NCBI RefSeq assembly: GCF_000220395.1
Contig: NW_004087059.1
Coordinates: 1 to 39,800, forward strand
DNA from: Ichthyophthirius multifiliis
Taxonomy: Eukaryota; Ciliophora; Oligohymenophorea; Hymenostomatida
DNA length: 39,800 bases
Direction: 5' to 3'
Made by a program: the position numbers and the translations under genes. The notes beneath the pieces were generated by a model. It was not told the origin of the DNA. It worked only from the letters and a program-made list of their open reading frames with translations, and did not search any database. This document shows positions 36,492 to 39,800 of the stretch, one piece after another. Position 1 is the stretch's first letter. Every line of letters begins with the position of its first letter.

Positions 36492-37729
36492 TCATGATTT
36501 TTATAATTATTTAAGTTTTAATTCTCCAAAAAAATTTTTTATTATCAAATGTATTTGCTCAAGTAATTATTATTTAGTGGCTTTTTCCGTCCAGTTTATA
36601 AATTTTACAAAATCAAAAATATTGTTTGAGCTTTCAAGAAAAGACTTGAAGTTTATTTTTATGTTTTTTTAATCGAAAATATTATTACTTAACATAGATA
36701 ATAAAATAAGTAAGGCAGATCTCAATATATATGTAGTTTGGAGTTAATTTTCACATTTTTTACCTACTTAATAGGCGATTTTAAATACATGATTTAAAGC
36801 TAGTCTTATAGGAGTTTTTAATTATTTTTAATAATCGCTTTCTATAATTTCTTTAGTGATTACTTGCCTTATATCTTCAGAGTCTATATCGTTTTCTTTA
36901 TCTATTCCGTAATAAAAAATCGCAAATTTTACCAGCCATTCATGTATATCTCTTTTTAATTTGCCTTTTAATAATAAGCATGATTAAGTATTTAGGAAGT
37001 CTTTAAAATCTTATAAATTAAATATATTGTTGTTTTATTCTAGTGAATTTAATAGTCTTTTGGCATAGAAAATAAGTAGTTTTGCCAAAAGGTAGTTTAG
37101 GACGGATTATGTGGATTAGTTTAAGTTTAATTATTATAATGAATACATTGTATTTTCTAAAATGTTATATATCCCGATTTCATATAAATATATTTAAGTG
37201 TGATTTTCGAAATATTATTCGCCTTTTATTATTAACTTCGTTTTTAATTGGTTATCCATAAAATTCATATTTAAAGACAATTAACTTGTTTATTATAAAT
37301 AACTTTATCTTTTATATTCATCTGTAGATAATGTATTCATTTTTAACGTTATGGGTTAACTAATTTTGCATATATATATATATTTATAAATATTAATATA
37401 TATTTTTTTATTTTTAATGCATATAAATATAAAAAATACACTTCATCTTCTTCTTCACAATTTAAATCATATTAAGTTTATTAATATCGTGAATGTGAAA
37501 AATTATTATTACTTATAGAATTTATTTCTGATGAAATGGATTTTATTGATGACTCTTCTTTTATATAGTTTTTTGTAGGGGGGAGTATAAATGAACATTA
37601 ATATATTGCTTTAGGACCAGGAATGCGAATGTTTTTTATTTGTTGATCATTACACATTTATATTTTTTAGATTTTTATGTGTGGAGATTCGTCTGAATTT
37701 ATATCTAAAAAGTCATCGTCATTGATCAT
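36492..37729 (-). CDS. Hypothetical helical protein (385 aa), two exons
   Basis: Exon 1 is 37440-37729, an intron fits 37360-37439 (GTATTT donor, TTAG acceptor), and exon 2 is 36492-37359; the spliced frame is exact. Exon 1 starts MINDDDFLDINSDESPHIK, contains NIRIPGPKAIYQCSFILPP and is serine-rich and acidic at its end (LNCEEEDE), so probably a disordered, phosphorylatable N-terminus. Exon 2 codes an all-helical region: YLLAKLLIFYAKRLLNSLEQ, KLKRDIHEWLVKFAIFYYG, IRLALNHVFKIAYQVGKKCE, LRSALLILLSMLSNNIF and WTEKATKQQLLEQIHLIIKN, with no membrane-length hydrophobic run. The series of amphipathic helix pairs suggests an alpha-solenoid or scaffold fold. No family is recognised. It converges on the ORP gene with only 75 bases between the two stop codons, so their 3' UTRs almost certainly overlap or abut. 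Confidence 0.72.
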
Positions 37730-39800
37730 TTATATGTAATTTTAATTATTTTCACTTTTTATATGTGTTTCTTGATTATTTATTTGTTATTTAATATATA
37801 TGTTTTTTATTATATATTTTTAATTTTTATTTTTTATTAATTTAATTATAAAATTTAAAAATATTTTATAAAGTTTATTCTATTTTTTTATTTTTATTTT
37901 CTTTGTAACTTAAAAAAAAAAAACTCAATAAACAAAATAATATTACATTATATATTTTTAATTGTATTTTTTTAATTGTTAATTTTTTAGAAAAAAATAT
38001 CTTTTAAACAAAAATATTACTATATAAAAATTATAAAATCAAATATAAATATAATAATAATAATTATAATTTAATAATAAATAATATATGTATATAAATT
38101 ATAAAATTAAATTAATAAAAAAATTAAATATAGAATATTTATATATATCTATATCATATATTAAATATAAAAAAAATTGTAAAATATTATTATACATATA
38201 TAAAATTTTAATAATTTTATTTCATTTTATAGTCTTTTTAGTTAAATACTATTATTTAAGATATAAAAAATTATATTTTATTTTATTTTTAATAATTTTT
38301 TCTCGATTAAAATTAAATAATTATAAAATATTAATATTAATTCGAAAATTAAAGATAATTTTTTTTTTATAAAATTAAAATTAAAATTTATTATATTTTT
38401 CTTATTTTATATATTTTTTAGAAATTATATTTTAAAAAAATAATATATAAAAAATATAATTATCTTTTTTTTGAATTAATAATAATTAAAAAACATATAT
38501 TTTATTTTTATATATATTTATAATAAATAATAATTTTAAATTAGTTTATAATAATTTTATTCTTTAAAAAAATATTAGTTTAAAGAAAAAAATTATTTAA
38601 TTCTTAAATTTATAAATTATTATTAGACATTATAACAAAATAATTTTTTTATAAATATATGTATTTTAAAATAAATATATTAATGAATAAATAAACAAAA
38701 TAAAAAATATTAATTTATATTTAAATTATTATTTATTATATTTTTTTATTTAAATACTTTTTTTAATTAGTCATTTTATATATATTAGTAAAATTATTGA
38801 TATATAAAGCAACTCTTGTTATATTTATGAAAATTTAAATTTCTCTAAATATTATATATATATTTATAAATAATAAAATAGAAAAATATTAATTTAAGGG
38901 AAAATATATTTCTATATAAATTATAAACAAAATAATATAGAATATTTTTATTCAGTGTAGATTCTAGTCCTCTTTAATTATTATTAAAAATATTTTTATA
39001 GTAATAAAATATCTTCTTTTTTTATAGATATTAATTAATTTTTATATAAAATTAAATTATTTAAATAATGAATAGAGAAATTATTGTTATAAAATACTTT
39101 AAATTAAAAAAAAATCAAAGAAAATAATAAAATATTAAAATAAATAACACTTTATATAATAAAGATTTAAAAAAAATATATAAATTTAATATTTTATAAA
39201 GGATTTTAAAAATATAAAAAAATTAAAATAAAAAAATATATAAAAATAAAATAAAAAAACTAAAAATATAATTATAATTATAAAATAAATAAAAAAAAAA
39301 AATATAAAATTAACATCAAATTAATCATATAATTATTTATTACATAACATAAAAAAAACTATATTTAATATAATAATAATTAAATAATATTTAGTTTATA
39401 TAATAAAAAAATATTAATTATTTAACTTTACAATAAAATTATAAAAATGTTAATTAAATATAAAAAATAATTGAAAATAATTTATAAAATATAATTTAAA
39501 TTTTCTATTTTATTAAAAATATTTAAATAATATATAAATAAAAAATTACGTGTAAAAAATAATTGATTAGATGAATTTATAAGTTTTAAAACAAATTATT
39601 TAATATATATATGATTAAAAATAAAATAAAATATAAAAATATATAATAAATAAATAAAAATATATTAATATTAAAATATATAAATTATATTTAATTTTTT
39701 ATTTATTTATATATATATTTTATTTTTTATATATAAATCTATATTTTTATAAATATATATTAATTTATATATTAAATTAGAAAATTAATTAATTTTTTTT
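37730..39800. other. AT-only terminal region, no gene seen
   Basis: About 2 kb of A/T sequence downstream in coordinate and upstream of the minus-strand gene. The longest open frame (38088-38372) is built only of I, K, L, Y, F and N codons. A short stretch with more G and C, 38954-38980, stands out but gives no frame or RNA motif I can recognise. No telomeric G4T2-type repeat is present at the window end. Confidence 0.6.

Noticed and set aside
38088-38372. 94-codon plus-strand frame without any TAA, TAG or TGA
   Set aside because: Unlike genes here it has no Gln codon and only I/K/L/Y/F/N-type residues; in about 2 kb of A/T-only DNA with six frames such a stretch is plausible by chance.
1-39800. 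Transposable or virus-like elements, tRNA, rRNA and telomeric repeats
   Set aside because: Looked for integrase, transposase or reverse-transcriptase motifs, terminal repeats, tRNA arms and G4T2-type arrays; none was recognised by eye.

Overview
The window reads as macronuclear-type DNA of a very AT-rich oligohymenophorean ciliate. Recognisable proteins (eIF2A, an importin, an oxysterol-binding protein, an ArfGAP, a protein kinase) run through many in-frame TAA and TAG codons where glutamine fits, and every confident reading frame ends in TGA. Non-coding DNA is almost pure A/T, exons are slightly richer, and short introns (about 38-270 nt, GT...AG) are frequent. Base composition and code fit Ichthyophthirius multifiliis or a close relative; this is inference, since no species marker is present. 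No telomeric repeat, rRNA, tRNA, transposon or virus-like element was recognised.

Layout, left to right: Q/K-rich hypothetical gene (207-1829, -); IQ-motif/ankyrin protein (2076-5038, +); DHHC palmitoyltransferase (5706-6326, -); tandem CCCH zinc-finger protein (7859-8937, +); DZIP1-like ciliary protein (9518-11978, -); a GC-elevated island of unknown nature (about 13000-13710); two coiled-coil hypothetical genes (14161-15002, +; 15515-16936, +) flanking a 131-base gap in a (TA)n tract; a small two-exon gene (17121-17502, -); a Ser/Thr kinase (about 18799-20635, -); eIF2A (21252-23156, +); a four-exon small gene (23371-24043, -); an ArfGAP (24326-25491, -); a centrin-binding-like coiled-coil protein (26819-28119, +); an importin-7/8-type karyopherin (28489-31916, +); an OSBP-related protein with PH, a membrane hairpin and a lipid-transfer domain (32064-36416, +); and a hypothetical gene (36492-37729, -). 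The last 2 kb is AT-rich with no gene seen.

The genes do not form an operon; each has its own AT-rich flanks and strands alternate. Loose themes are visible: basal body/cilium (the DZIP1-like gene and the Sfi1/POC5-like gene, possibly the coiled-coil genes), membrane traffic and lipids (DHHC enzyme, ArfGAP, OSBP-related protein), and RNA/translation/transport (CCCH protein, eIF2A, importin). Several genes show a single reading-frame jump at or near a homopolymer or short repeat while both sides stay strongly protein-like. I read these as likely sequence errors, not decay, because the ORP and Sfi1/POC5-like genes splice through many exons with no jump. Exon boundaries were read by eye from the sequence and frame continuity.
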